A stretch of DNA of 64,000 bases from Cutaneotrichosporon cavernicola. Taxonomy: Eukaryota > Basidiomycota > Tremellomycetes > Trichosporonales > Trichosporonaceae. The notes under the pieces are model-generated. The model saw nothing but the letters and a program-made list of their open reading frames with translations, searched no databases and had not been told where the DNA came from. The position numbers were made by a program, and so were the translations under genes. Below, piece by piece: positions 10,293 through 20,165 of the stretch. Where the stretch lies: assembly GCF_030864355.1 (NCBI RefSeq), contig NC_083395.1, forward strand, positions 558,001 through 622,000, given 5' to 3'. The stretch's first letter is position 1, and every line of letters begins with the position of its first letter.

Positions 10293-12009
10293 ATGCTCGC
10301 TTCAGGCTCCTCGCCGTGGACCCGCCGCTCAGCCGTCCAGGCGCTCGTCGGTGCGTTGACCGAAGCCTTGGCAGTTCGCCCAGCTGACACGCAGACCAGG
10401 CATGCGACCCGACGCTCATGTCGGCCAACGATGTCGTCAACATTGAGCTCGCCGAGGCCATCAACAAGAAGAAGGCCAACTCGTAAGCACCCCAGAGGCC
10501 CTTCTTCTCACGACAGTGCGCGCGAAGCAACACAGGCTCTCCTAGTGTACATCAACTCCCGGAACCCGAATCAGTCGCTCATCGCACTGAATGTCCTCGA
10601 CCACCTTGTCAAAAGCTGCGGGTACCCGATCCATCTGCAGATCAGCACCAAGGAGTTCCTCAACGAGCTCGTGCGCCGCTTCCCCGAGCGCCCGCCGATG
10701 GTCGTTGGGCGCGTCATGGCGAGAATCCTTGAGGTAATGCTGCCAGTGACACAGCTGATGCCAGCTTATCCACGAATGGAAGAACACGATTTGCGTGGCG
10801 TCCAAGAACAAGGATGACCTGGTGCACATCCGCGACATGCACCGGCTCCTCAGCTATAAGGGGTACCGGTTCAAGCCATTTGACGCGGCGCGCGCGATGG
10901 CGACGCGCAACCCAAACGAGGATCTCAAGAGCCCTGAGGAGCTTGAGGATGAGGACCGCAACGCCAAGCAGGCAAAGCTGCAGGAGCTGATCCGACGAGC
11001 GACACCGCGTGACCTCGCCGCGGCTCAGGAGCTCATGAAGCAGCTTGCAGGCGCCGAGCCCGACAAGGCTGTCGACTACGAGAAGCAGACAGTCTCGGAG
11101 CTGGAAAAGGTCCAGAGCAAGGCCATTCTGCTCAACGACATGTTGGACAATGCAAAGGAGGGCGAGAGGGTCGGTGTTGAGGGGGACGTGTACGACCAAG
11201 TGGCGGCAGCGTGCCGAGGCGCACGACCACGGATCCAGAAGTGGATCGAGAACGACACGGGCGAGCACGAGGGCCTCATGGACCGCCTCCTCATGTGCAA
11301 TGACCTAATCAACAGTGCGCTCGACCGCTTCGAGGCCGCCAAGCGCGGCGATTGGGGCGCCGCGCAGACCATTGCGCAGCAGTCCAACCCAGCCAAGAAA
11401 GCCAACGACCTCATCTCGTTTGACGCGTTCGGTGACGATGAGGACACTGGCGGCGTGTCCCTTCCATCAGGTGGGGACGCCGCGCCGTCGTCCAGCAACC
11501 CCGGCTTCACCGCTGGCGGTCTCCCCCTCGACCTGTTTGCCCCTTCTCCATCGCACTCGCCGGCGCCGGCCGCTGGGCCCTCCCAGCCGAACCGGACAAA
11601 TCCCATGGACTTCTTCAACGTGTCCTCGTCGTCTCCGCAGCCCCAGCAGCAGCAGCAGCAGCAGTTCGGCGGGATGGGCATGGGCGGCCTGGGCGGGTTC
11701 CAGCAGCCGCCTCCTCTGCAGCAGCAGCAGCAGTGGGGCCAACAGTCTGGCGGCACGGGTGGCTTCGGTGGCCCTCAGCAGCAGTGGACCCAGCCCCAGC
11801 AGCAGCAGCAACAATGGGCCCAGCAGACGCAGCAGCAGTGGGGCCAGCCCCAGCAGCAGTTTGGCTCGCCGGCTCTCACACCTAACGCGACCGGCTACGC
11901 TGCGCCGTCGCCGCCAACGAACGGCACGTCGTCGCCGCGCCCGGCACAGCAGCAGCAACCGCCGAAGAAGAATGACGCGTTCGCCGACCTCGTCGACCTA
12001 ATGGGCTAG
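10293..12009 (+). CDS. VHS-GAT domain trafficking adaptor, poly-Q tail, no ear domain
   Basis: Likely an Arf/ubiquitin-dependent cargo adaptor of the Golgi/endosome route. Four exons (10293-10350, 10395-10482, 10517-10733, 10765-12009) give 535 aa; the introns are only 44, 34 and 31 nt and all keep phase. Residues ~10-135 form the VHS domain (VQALVDQACDPTLMSAND, LNVLDHLVKSCGYPIHLQI, FLNELVRRFP, LIHEWKNTICV). Residues ~185-285 form the GAT three-helix bundle (AKQAKLQELIRRATPRDLAAAQELMK), as in GGA proteins. After residue ~300 comes a long Gly/Gln-rich region with many QQQ runs, ending FADLVDLMG, a possible clathrin-box-like tail. GGA proteins normally end in a gamma-adaptin ear, and none is present. 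It could be a Gga or an Lsb5/Tom1-like protein; the GAT sequence leans to Gga. Confidence 0.85.
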
Positions 12010-12036
12010 TAGTTTGTATGGATGCATTACATAGAG

Positions 12037-12979
12037 TTAGGGGGCTAGTGCGAGGAGCTGCTCCGCAGTGGACGTGGGGGAAGCGTGGATAGAAGAGCGC
12101 AGAATTTCAGCCTGGTCTGGGCTTAGGAGATACCAGTGCGGGCTGGGGCCTGGCCGAACCCAGTCAAAGTCCTGCACCTGCTCGTGCCGGCTCTCGCCCC
12201 CCGCTTGGAACGGGTATGGCCCGAAGCGCACGCCTTTGCACCGCTCAACGACGGGAAGGGACGCGACGTGGAGCAACAGCACGCAGTCGGTGGTGTCATG
12301 CAGACGGAACTGCTGGGCGCCGACGGCGACAATGCAGCGCTGGAGGTCGGAGAGCATTGCGCTGCCGGCCATGACGGGGGCAAGAACAACACAACTTCTC
12401 AATCCTCGAGCGTGGAGGGATGTGAGCGCGGGTGAGGAACGGAGGTCGATGATACAGTCGTCGAGGTCTGCGAGGGTGAGGGTGTAGCTCGCTTCATCGG
12501 GATAGTCTGGGACGAGGATACGCCCTCGCTGCGCAGAGAGGGTATACGTCGTGGCTGGTGGGGCTGGGGTAGAGGATTTCGAGAGCGGCGGGGCGGGAGA
12601 TGCAGACTGCGCTCGTGAAGCCGTTCCAGATGTCGGCTTAGAGGCTGGGCGCTTGAACGCGAAGCGGCTCTTGGGCTTCTCAGCTCGTAGGGATGCGAGG
12701 CGGGCCTCGAGCTCGCGCACTTGCTCTTATCAGCTTATCCGCGGAGGGCGCACCAAGTCATAACTCCGCTGATCGTACGATGGAAGAGTTGCGCGCGCGT
12801 CTGCGAGTGCAGAACGGAGGGCGGCGAGTTTGGGCGCCGAGTCGGCCGCGGAGCGGGATAGCGCGTCGGCCGTTTCTGCCGTCAGTTTGCTCATCTTCTA
12901 TAGACGATAGGAGATACGTACCACCCTTTAATTGCTGGAAAGTCGCGTAGAACGCCGCGGCGTCCGAGGTGCTTGCCAT
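12037..12979 (-). CDS. Tubulin-binding cofactor C (TBCC domain)
   Basis: Tubulin-folding cofactor that, with cofactors D and E, acts as a GTPase activator on beta-tubulin to release the native dimer. Exons 12922-12979, 12765-12875 and 12037-12719 give 283 aa. The N-terminus is a helical spectrin-like segment (SAADSAPKLAALRSALADAR) as in TBCC. The C-terminal half is the C-CAP/TBCC beta-helix: YTLTLADLDDCIIDLR, SCVVLAPVMAGSAMLSDLQRC, QQFRLHDTTDCVLLLHVASLP and a following PYPF segment. The Arg of QQFRLH is at the place of the arginine finger reported for TBCC/RP2. The second intron (12720-12764) has an unusual GTTATG donor and two usable acceptors, so residues around the junction are uncertain by a few. 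Its stop is 27 bp from the stop of the convergent VHS-GAT gene. Confidence 0.85.
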
Positions 12980-13701
12980 CGCGGGTGTGTGTTGACACGT
13001 CGTTGCACGGTGAAGGTCCAAGTTCTAGACGTAAAGTGGAGGTGGAGGTCAGAGTGAGGTTGATAGAATCGATAATACCATGGAGTGGGGCAGAAGGGAT
13101 TGAACCCGAGAAGCGGAATTGTATCCGCGGATACAGTTGGTGAGATTTGGGCACTCACTCTCACACACCACGCCCTCTACACACGATATCAGCCACACTC
13201 AGAACCACTCACTGGCCCATCACTGTGTGAGGTGGGAATACAGTACATACGTCTTGTAGAATGCGCCTCCGATTGCATTGCATCATGTAGATGACATGAA
13301 ATTCCATGCCATGAACGGCGTCAGTCTTATCAGTGCTTTCAAAGCGGGGTTTGTGGGTTGACTGGGTTGCCTGGGTTGACGCGCTTAAGGCCCGGCCGAT
13401 TGACCCTGGGTCCTGGGTCCTGGGGTGACGTGTGTGGTTGGATCAGAACATCTCACCCAAATGGCCAAGGGCCCACCCAGTAAGTTGTCGAGTCGGATGG
13501 CGGCACCCGGTGGTTGGTCGAAAAATCCACTGACCACTGACTGACCACCACTGCGTACCATTCAACACGAAACTTCTCTTTCTCTTTCTCTTTCCTCCAT
13601 TCAACAAATCCAACAAGCAAACAATCAAGCCTCCAGCTCATCGCTGTTAGCCCACCCAACCCCCCTTAACCACCCTTCACTGCCTCTCCTCGACACTGTC
13701 G
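12980..13701. other. Intergenic: divergent promoters of cofactor C and CPA1
   Basis: No gene is seen. A direct repeat of GGGTTG/CCTGGGTCCTGGG-type words lies near 13365-13425. A pyrimidine-rich leader (13570-13700, TCTCTTTCTCTTTCTC) precedes the CPA1 uORF. Confidence 0.5.
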
Positions 13702-13824
13702 ATGCTGTGGACAGAACGCACTTCGGACGAGTAGGTACATCTCACTTTTTCACTTGAACTGTCCACCTTCCTCGAGCTAACATCTAGCTACCTCTCTGAC
13801 CTTGTCTTTACGCTCAACCCTTGA
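13702..13824 (+). promoter_or_regulatory. Arginine attenuator peptide uORF of CPA1, split by an intron
   Basis: Upstream ORF 44 nt before the CPA1 start codon. Exon 13702-13730 and exon 13788-13824 are separated by a 57-nt GT-AG intron (GTAGGT...CATCTAG). Spliced, it encodes 21 residues with the core TSDDYLSD, which matches the T-S/C-x-D-Y-L/I-S-D core of the arginine attenuator peptides of Neurospora arg-2 and yeast CPA1. In those fungi the nascent peptide stalls the terminating ribosome when arginine is high and so represses the main ORF. Asp10 here corresponds to the essential Asp12 of the Neurospora peptide. The downstream Trp of the classic peptides is replaced by LVF, and the tail is one residue shorter. 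The uORF ATG has a weak context (T at -3) and the CPA1 ATG a strong one (A at -3), fitting leaky scanning. Unspliced, the uORF would stop after 10 codons. Confidence 0.85.
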
Positions 13825-13868
13825 TTTTCCTCTCCTCTCCTGGAAATCATCTCTCATACACACATATC

Positions 13869-14136
13869 ATGTCGTCTTCCATCCTCCGCCCCCTCGCAAA
13901 CTCAGCCAAGATGGCCCTTGGTCGCCGCGCGCTGGCGACGCCCACCAACGTGCACCCCAGCATGCTCCAGTCCGTGTTGCCCGCCACCATCCCCGCTGCT
14001 CTCCACCTCAAGACGGGCGAGTCGTACCACGGCACCAGCTTCGGCTCGACCAACTCCAAGTACGGCGAGACCGTCTTCTCCACCTCGATTACCTCCTACA
14101 CCGACTCGATGACTGACCCATCGTACCGCGGCCAGC

Positions 14137-14170
<34 letters not shown>

Positions 14171-14609
14171 TGGTGTGCCGTCAAACGCCCCCCTCCCCGA
14201 GACGCCGGGTATCCCCTTCCTCGAATCCGAGGGCATTCAATGCGCTGGCGTCGTCGTCTCGGACGTTGCGCTCAAGTACTCGCACTACCAGGCCATCGAG
14301 TCGATTCACGAGTGGTGCGCCCGCCACGACGTCCCAGGCATCTCAGGCGTTGACACCCGTGCCATCACCACTCTTCTCCGTGACCAGGGCACCACTCTCG
14401 GCCGCCTCGCTGTTGGCGACGAGGCCGAGTACGTCCCCAAGGCTGAGGAGTACTGGGACCCTTCGCAGGACAACCTCATCGCGGAGGTCTCCACGAAGCA
14501 GCCTTACGAGCTCAACCCCAACGGCAAGGGTCCCAAGATTGCCATCCTCGACTTTGGCTCCAAGGCCAACATCCTCCGCTCGCTCGTCAAGCGCGACGCG
14601 CGCGTCACC

Positions 14610-14644
<35 letters not shown>

Positions 14645-15191
14645 TGACCAGTACGACGGTCTCTTCCTATCGAACGGCCCTGGTGACCCGACGTCGATCA
14701 TGGAGACTGTCCACCGTGTCACCAAGACGATCAACGAGTGGAACAAGCCCATCTTCGGCATCTGCATGGGTCACCAGATCCTCGGCCTCGCCGCCGGCAT
14801 GGAGACGTACCGCATGACCTTTGGCAACCGTGGCCACAACCAGCCCGTGCTTGCCCTCGCGTCGTCGGGTTCGATCAAGGCCGGCCGCGTCTACGTCACG
14901 TCGCAGAACCACCAGTACGCGATCAAGCTCACTGAGGACTTCCCTGAAGGCTGGGCTCCCTTCTTCATCAACTGCAATGACTCGTCGGTTGAGGGTATCA
15001 TCTCCACCCCTGAGTCGGGCAAGCACATCTGGGGCGTTCAGTTCCACCCCGAGTCGGCCGGCGGGCCCCTCGATACCCACCCCATGTTCACCGACTACGT
15101 CCAGGCCTGCGCTGACAAGTCGGCCAGCGGCATGGCGACCTCGGAGCTCAAGGTCGACACGCACGCCGCTGCCGTCGGGGCTTCGGCGTAA
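13869..15191 (+). CDS. CPA1: Carbamoyl-phosphate synthase, arginine-specific, small (glutaminase) subunit
   Basis: Single coding exon of 440 aa. It hydrolyses glutamine and channels ammonia to the large subunit (Cpa2) to make carbamoyl phosphate for arginine synthesis. The N-terminus (MSSSILRPLANSAKMALGRR) is basic and Ser-rich, fitting mitochondrial import as for Neurospora ARG-2. The N-terminal CPS domain shows GETVFSTSITSYTDSMTDPS and GQLLVFTSPMIGNYG. The class I glutamine amidotransferase domain has the catalytic Cys299 in FGICMGHQILGL and His393/Glu395 in GVQFHPES. FLSNGPGDP and SQNHQYAI are also present. The attenuator uORF and the lack of fusion to other domains mark it as the arginine-specific and not the pyrimidine enzyme. 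Regulation by arginine through the uORF is inferred. Confidence 0.95.
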
Positions 15192-16508
15192 GAGAGTGAG
15201 AAGTAGTAGATTGTAGATTACACCAGGGTTTATGCAGCATTTCACTGTCATGTGGCGAGTCGCTGTCAGGATTATGGAACACGGCCATGGGGAGGGGGGG
15301 TACCCTCCGGCCTCCGTCGCAGCCTATTTCGGACCATAAGCTACGGGGCGACACGGACGTGTGATGATGTCTCCTGTACCCCAAGTCTTCGCCACATGAG
15401 GCCTGGGACACCACTTTCGCGCTTCACCACGACTAACCTCCCATCATGAGCCACTCACGGCCAAGCGGATTACAAGCTGCGAGGCGAATGCATTCACATT
15501 ATGAGCTATGACACTTCCACATGCTAACGTTAACTACGGCCTGACAACAACGGTAACCGCGGATGGTCGCGCGCGTTAAGTTTGCCGTGGGGCACATGCT
15601 GCTGGGCTGGGACACTGGAATAGCGTGATCGAGTTTCTGGAGAGGTTGACTGATTCGCTTGTGGTCACTTGTGGTCATTGAGGGTTGAAGTGGCACGAGA
15701 GGTGCTGTAAAGATAGGGTGGTGGCGAGCCACGCCGTTATAACTTGGAGTACCAAGCTGACTTCAGAACACAGGCATTGGGCCGCTGCGATACATGTACC
15801 AGGCCCATCAGAGGCAGTACAGAAGGAATCCAAAGACACCTACCTACCTGCACATCTTCAACTCCTCATCAACCCAGCCCAGGCCAAGAAATCGCCAAGC
15901 CTTCCAGCCCGAATAACCGACCATTCAGCTACATTGCTGCCCCACCTCATCGCCACAGTATTGCGATGCATGAGTGGCCAGCCAGGGGCGACGTTGAACG
16001 GCTTAAATCCACCTCCTGAACGACCGCTCGCCGGTCAACTAAAGAAACAGAGTCGTTTCCAGGGCTGCAAGTTGCTGGTGGTAATGGCACATGGACACTG
16101 GATGACACAACATTCGCATTCATCAAACGGAAGGATTCCACATTCCTGGCTTTCTTGTTCGCGACAACCTTGGCTATGGGCCGGTCGAGGCTCCGACCTC
16201 TGCCAATATAGCCAAAAGCCTGTCTGACACAACATGCATACTGCTGTGTAATTATTAATCTCTCTAATTGACGCTAATGTACCTCTAATCTCAATTTGCG
16301 ACATCTGATTCTGGCCCAAATGGCAATCTAAATCTGTGGAGAACTCCTCTTCGTTCGCCAGTCGGGGGTTATATCAATCGCATAAAAGTCACACTACCTA
16401 CGCACTGTCGGAGGATGAGGACGACTGCAACAACAGCGGTTATCGCCAGCGGTACGTCCCCACGAAGTCCTTGTGATCTGAAACCTCCCCTTCAATAGAA
16501 AAGGCATA
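15192..16508. other. Start of a gene-poor tract
   Basis: No gene with recognisable family features. A weak minus-strand frame of 59 codons (about 15499-15678, beginning MTTSDHKRISQPLQKLDHAI) follows an A/C-rich leader and could be a tiny gene, but nothing else supports it. A 180-codon plus-strand frame at 15685-16227 has no protein-like composition. Confidence 0.4.
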
Positions 16509-17117
16509 TCAGAACATGCTAAAAAGCACGTCGATAAGGTCGACCAACAACGACCCGCCCTCGCCGTCGTCCAAGACCCCGGACCCCTCAAAAGTATCGG
16601 TGGAATCCCACGAGCCACCCTCAACATCCTCTTCCTGGCCGCCCCAGGTACACACTTCGTCGCCTTCGTATTGGCCATCGTTGGCTCCGTCATCGCCGTC
16701 TAAGCCATCGTCGTCGTAGGTGCCGTAGGCGTCGAGCGCAGGAGCCTTGTTCATTTCATGAATAATCTCCATAGCGAGCCTCTTGCCGTACTTCTTGGCC
16801 AACTTCTTTGATAATGTCTCCATCCAGGTCTTGAACTGGGCCGTGAGGTTCTCGAGTTCGGTAGCCTCCGCGACCTTGTTTTTCTCGAGATTCTGTATCA
16901 GCACGCCAAAGGACTCTCAGCCTACGGCGACTACATCGCGAAGAACTTGGTTCTGGACGTCCAGCATGCGGGCGAAGTCGGCGAGTGGTGACTCAGCGCG
17001 GCTGAAGAAGGAGATGATGCTGTTCTGGAAAGAGATCACCGCTTGGAGTTTAACAATGTCGGATGGGGGATTCACTAGGTACTGTAAGCGCTTCTCAGGC
17101 AACTCACTGATAGACAT
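16509..17117 (-). CDS. Orphan coiled-coil protein with acidic tail
   Basis: Not recognised. The minus-strand frame from the ATG at 17117 to the TGA at 16509 is continuous for 203 codons except for one TGA at 16917-16919. A 42-nt candidate intron (about 16888-16929, GTAGTC...CTGATACAG) contains that stop, keeps the frame, and has the same CTGAT-near-AG ending as the window's other introns. Spliced, the protein is ~188 aa: an amphipathic helical half (VKLQAVISFQNSIISFFSRA, LENLTAQFKTWMETLSKKLA) followed by an Asp/Glu/Gly-rich tail (about residues 120-175). No signal peptide or TM is seen. Further exons downstream are possible. The alternative is a gene with a real premature stop. Confidence 0.45.
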
Positions 17118-18180
17118 GGGATTGGGCTTGAGGACTTGGATTTGCGTTAACGCAAGTGACAGAGGATAAATTATGTGGAGTTAGTGGCGGCGGTGGTCGT
17201 AAGTGGAAAGAGATGACCTTGCAATATAGGCCAAATGAGGCCTACAAGAGGTGGCAAAGTTCTCAAGAATGGACAAGACAATGGGAAAGACGGAAGTTCC
17301 ACCAGCATGCGATGCACGGCGGTGTTCCAAGCCCTCGGCCTACCGCAGTTCACAATGCTATGGCAGTTCACGATGGTTGGAGAGCGAGACTCGGCCTCGA
17401 TGACTGCCCAAGAAGGTTCAGGAAACAGTTTTAGAGCAATAGCAATCCTCATTACCTGGGATCTCGGTGTTATGCCGAGACACAGCAACAAATTTCTAGG
17501 GAAGTAGTTCGGAACACCCTCCAACGCCAGTATCACTTCAAGCCCCTCCCATCAGCTGACCCGGAGGGGGGCCAGAACCCTGGAGACGGACGAGCACAGC
17601 TGATTCACACAAGTCGACACGGTCGGAGAGATATCGGCTTGTCTATCGGGTCCAGGACTCGAGTGGTGACTTCAGTCAACTCGGGAGGTCTTCTACATGC
17701 GAGCTTCCATCCCTGCTGTGCCGGGGTCAATCTCCCCGCCACTCGCAAGTCTTCTACTGTACCAGCACACGTGAAAGTGCGACATTGTATACATGCTGCT
17801 ATGTATGTGCGGTTATCAGATGGCGAGAACCATTAAGTCGTCATTGGCCGTGGCGATCGCCACAAGTTCCTCTTGCAAGCTCAGGCCATCAAATGCATTG
17901 GTTTGCCGTCATGCTCTCGTTTTGTGAACATGTCAGAATAGACTGAGAAGCCGCGTAGTCAAGTCGGACAACCACTCTCCATGTAATCGTAGCCACCGTC
18001 GTGGTGCATCAGTGAAGAGGAGACTTGCAGCTTATGGTAACAACCTCGTCTAGGATTTGAGCACGCTCATCGAGCGTGTCGCTGCAAAAACCGCGAAGAG
18101 GTGCCTGGACGCACCAATTCAGCCGTCGTCTCGAGCAGCCTCAATGTTCTCAGGAAACACCATTGGGTCAGCCATCTCTG
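17118..18180. other. Intergenic, no supported gene
   Basis: Only short frames without family resemblance are present. Base composition is lower in GC than in flanking genes. Nothing functional is recognised. Confidence 0.4.
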
Positions 18181-18281
18181 GAGACACTCACTGACAGGGG
18201 TTCAGATGTTCGTACACGGAGAAGCAGAGGGAGTTGGGCACTGGGTTAGCGTTTCCCGTTTCTAGAGTACTGTAACTCACT
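18080..18281 (-). pseudogene. Possible small orphan gene with split start codon (copy A), model uncertain
   Basis: On the minus strand an A/C-rich leader (CAACCCAAACCCAAGCCCAGC) ends in a single A at 18281, followed by a 40-nt intron (18241-18280, GTGAGT...GCTAACCCAG) and TG, so splicing creates an ATG. The next exon reads MPNSLCFSVYEHLNPC, with a GTGAGT donor at 18191. Downstream, coding-like pieces occur in different frames (MADPMVFPENIEAARDD, TLRLLETTAELVRP, DTLDERAQILDEVV), and I could not join them without stops. The leader and first intron resemble those of the gene starting at 19508, which suggests two copies of a common 5' end. It is best treated as a decayed or incompletely modelled gene. 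Confidence 0.3.
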
Positions 18282-18912
18282 GCTGGGCTTGGGTTTGGGT
18301 TGCAATAAGTGGTGGCGTTAGGGTGAGGCCAGTGGAATTGATGATGAGGCTGAGTGGCGAGACGCTCTTCTCTATCATAGACCATGGGAAGGCTACAAGC
18401 AGACAGTACGCAAGAGATTTGGCAAATGGCCGAGACGGAATGTCGATTAGAGCACCTGGAATGCAAAGCATCAACGCCATCAGGGGCCCAGAGGGTTGCT
18501 CTACAGCATACCGTTCTTTGCGATGTAGAATCCTCTTCATCCAGCCCAAGACAAACGCAAAGTAGCTTGGTCACCACAATGTACTCTGTACCCTGTCATA
18601 GCCTTTCCATGGGGTCGCTCCACTTGTACTACGACGCGATCCCGATGATTACAATGATTGCGGCTGAGGGATAACATTCCTCTTAAACGTTAGATCTCAA
18701 TTAAAACCGCTCAGTGGCCAGAGTAACAATACCATTTACGTGATCGCGGCGGTCATAACCTCTACAGCTTGATACTTTGATACTTTGCTGTTCAACTTCT
18801 GCTAATTCTATAAACACATGATATGTCTCGTCAGAGAGATCTATAGTACCTAACAAGATCTAAGCGCCCTTAGTTCAGAAAGAAAGGTGAGCGGTAACCT
18901 ACTGTACCTCCG

Positions 18913-19508
18913 TCACAAGCCGTGCCACTCGTCCTCGTCGTAGTCGGTGTTCGCGGCCCACTGGCCGCCAATCGCGGCGCCCTCTTCGCCTTGGTTGGGA
19001 TAGCGGACGAGCCTGTTGTTGTCGCTACTGTTCTCCGTGTCACCCTCTCCGCCACCCTCCTCACCTTGCTCCTCTACCTCATCGCCATCCTCAGCCTCCT
19101 CCTCGGGATCCCAGTACTCGTCCTGGGTAGCCCAGTTGTCATCGTCCTCCTCGACAGGCCAATCCTCGCCCACGCTCGTCTCTTTGAATTGCATGTCGTC
19201 AGGCTTGGTAGCCTTCTTGATGTGTTGTAGTACTCGAGCCCCTTAAACCGAGCCTCTTAAATTGCGCGCGCGTTCGACCGTATTCGATGCATCATACATT
19301 CACTCTACAACATGATGAACAGTATCAGCTCATGCTCCCAGCAACTTACGTCGACAACGCAATGGGGGACGCACGCGTGGTTCGTGAGAGCGACGCTGGC
19401 AGGAATGGGGCGCCGGTGCGGAGAGGTTGATGATGTCGTCAAAGACGGGGATCATGGCCTCGATCTCGGCGTGTGACACTGGGTTAACGTTTCAGGGTGG
19501 TGCTCACT
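18913..19508 (-). CDS. Orphan acidic protein with start codon split by an intron (copy B)
   Basis: Not recognised. The leader AAACCCAAACCAATC ends in A (19508). A 29-nt intron (19479-19507, GTGAGC...GTTAACCCAG) is followed by TG, producing ATG TCA CAC GCC GAG. Exons 19508, 19350-19478 and 18913-19241 share one phase and give 152 aa, beginning MSHAEIEAMIPVFDDIINLS and ending in a very acidic tail (VEEDDDNWATQDEYWDPEEE, DEDEWHGL). The middle is odd. The most protein-like reading of 19350-19410 (IPASVALTNHACVPHCVVD) and of the start of exon 3 (GLEYYNT) is in another frame, as if two compensating indels had shifted the frame between about 19412 and 19225. It may therefore be a gene in decay that is still open. 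Confidence 0.4.
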
Positions 19509-20165
19509 GATTGGTTTGGGTTTGAAATGGTATGTGTTTGAGGGGAATGGAATGGAATGGATGTTGAGTGATGGTTGAGTTGTGATTGAAAGAATTGGGG
19601 AGCGGAAGGGGTATCCTGCCTTCCTCGTAGTTGAGTCAACCGCTACATTCTGTTCCACCATGTTCACCCCCTCAACTGCGGCCTCCACGATTATACGACA
19701 TGCATACTGAAGCTGGTTTGATGAGAAATGATTCTGATGCCTCTGTACACTCATCTGCGCTTGTACGTCGTCGACTCTTTGTCGTCCGTATTGACGCCCT
19801 CGTAAGTTTTGCTCGTAAACCAACGCACACCAAAAATGCATATACAGGCGGAGTTGTGAGGACTTCTCTCCAATTGCTCTCGTTATCTCCATGTTGGGTA
19901 TCCGACAGCGCACGATGTCAAAAATCACGCTTTCAGGTCAGCCATATTGTCTTCCCGACGTACCTCGTCGTACAAGTCTACCATCATCATCGCCCGAGTC
20001 CCCCAAGGAGTCTGGTGAAAATCGTTATCCGTCTTCAGGTATTCCATTATAAGCTTCCTCGTTCGGTCCTGGATTTCGGGCTGTCATCAGAACTGGTCTT
20101 ACCTCGGAGCCAGGGATCTTGGATGGCATCAGACAACCGATGATTTGGTCCAAAATGAGAATGCG
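19509..20165. other. Intergenic: leader of copy B and anonymous sequence
   Basis: 19525-19600 contains TGGAATGGAATGGAATGG-type repeats, which in the minus-strand leader read as CATTCCATTCCATTCC. No gene is seen between here and 20165. Confidence 0.4.

Noticed and set aside
12876..12921. A 24-nt intron (GTACGT...CTATAG) in tubulin cofactor C
   Set aside because: Too short and leaves the wrong frame. The 46-nt version ending CTGACGGCAG gives the expected helical protein.
13085..13160. tRNA-like B box (GGTTCAATCC) on the minus strand near 13097-13107
   Set aside because: No matching A box, acceptor stem or five-pair T stem can be drawn around it.
15685..16227. 180-codon plus-strand ORF
   Set aside because: Composition looks random (many Trp, Cys, His), and there is no family resemblance.
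16917..16919. Premature TGA in the orphan gene at 16509-17117 as proof of a pseudogene
   Set aside because: A typical 42-nt intron removes it and keeps the frame, so the stop alone does not show decay.
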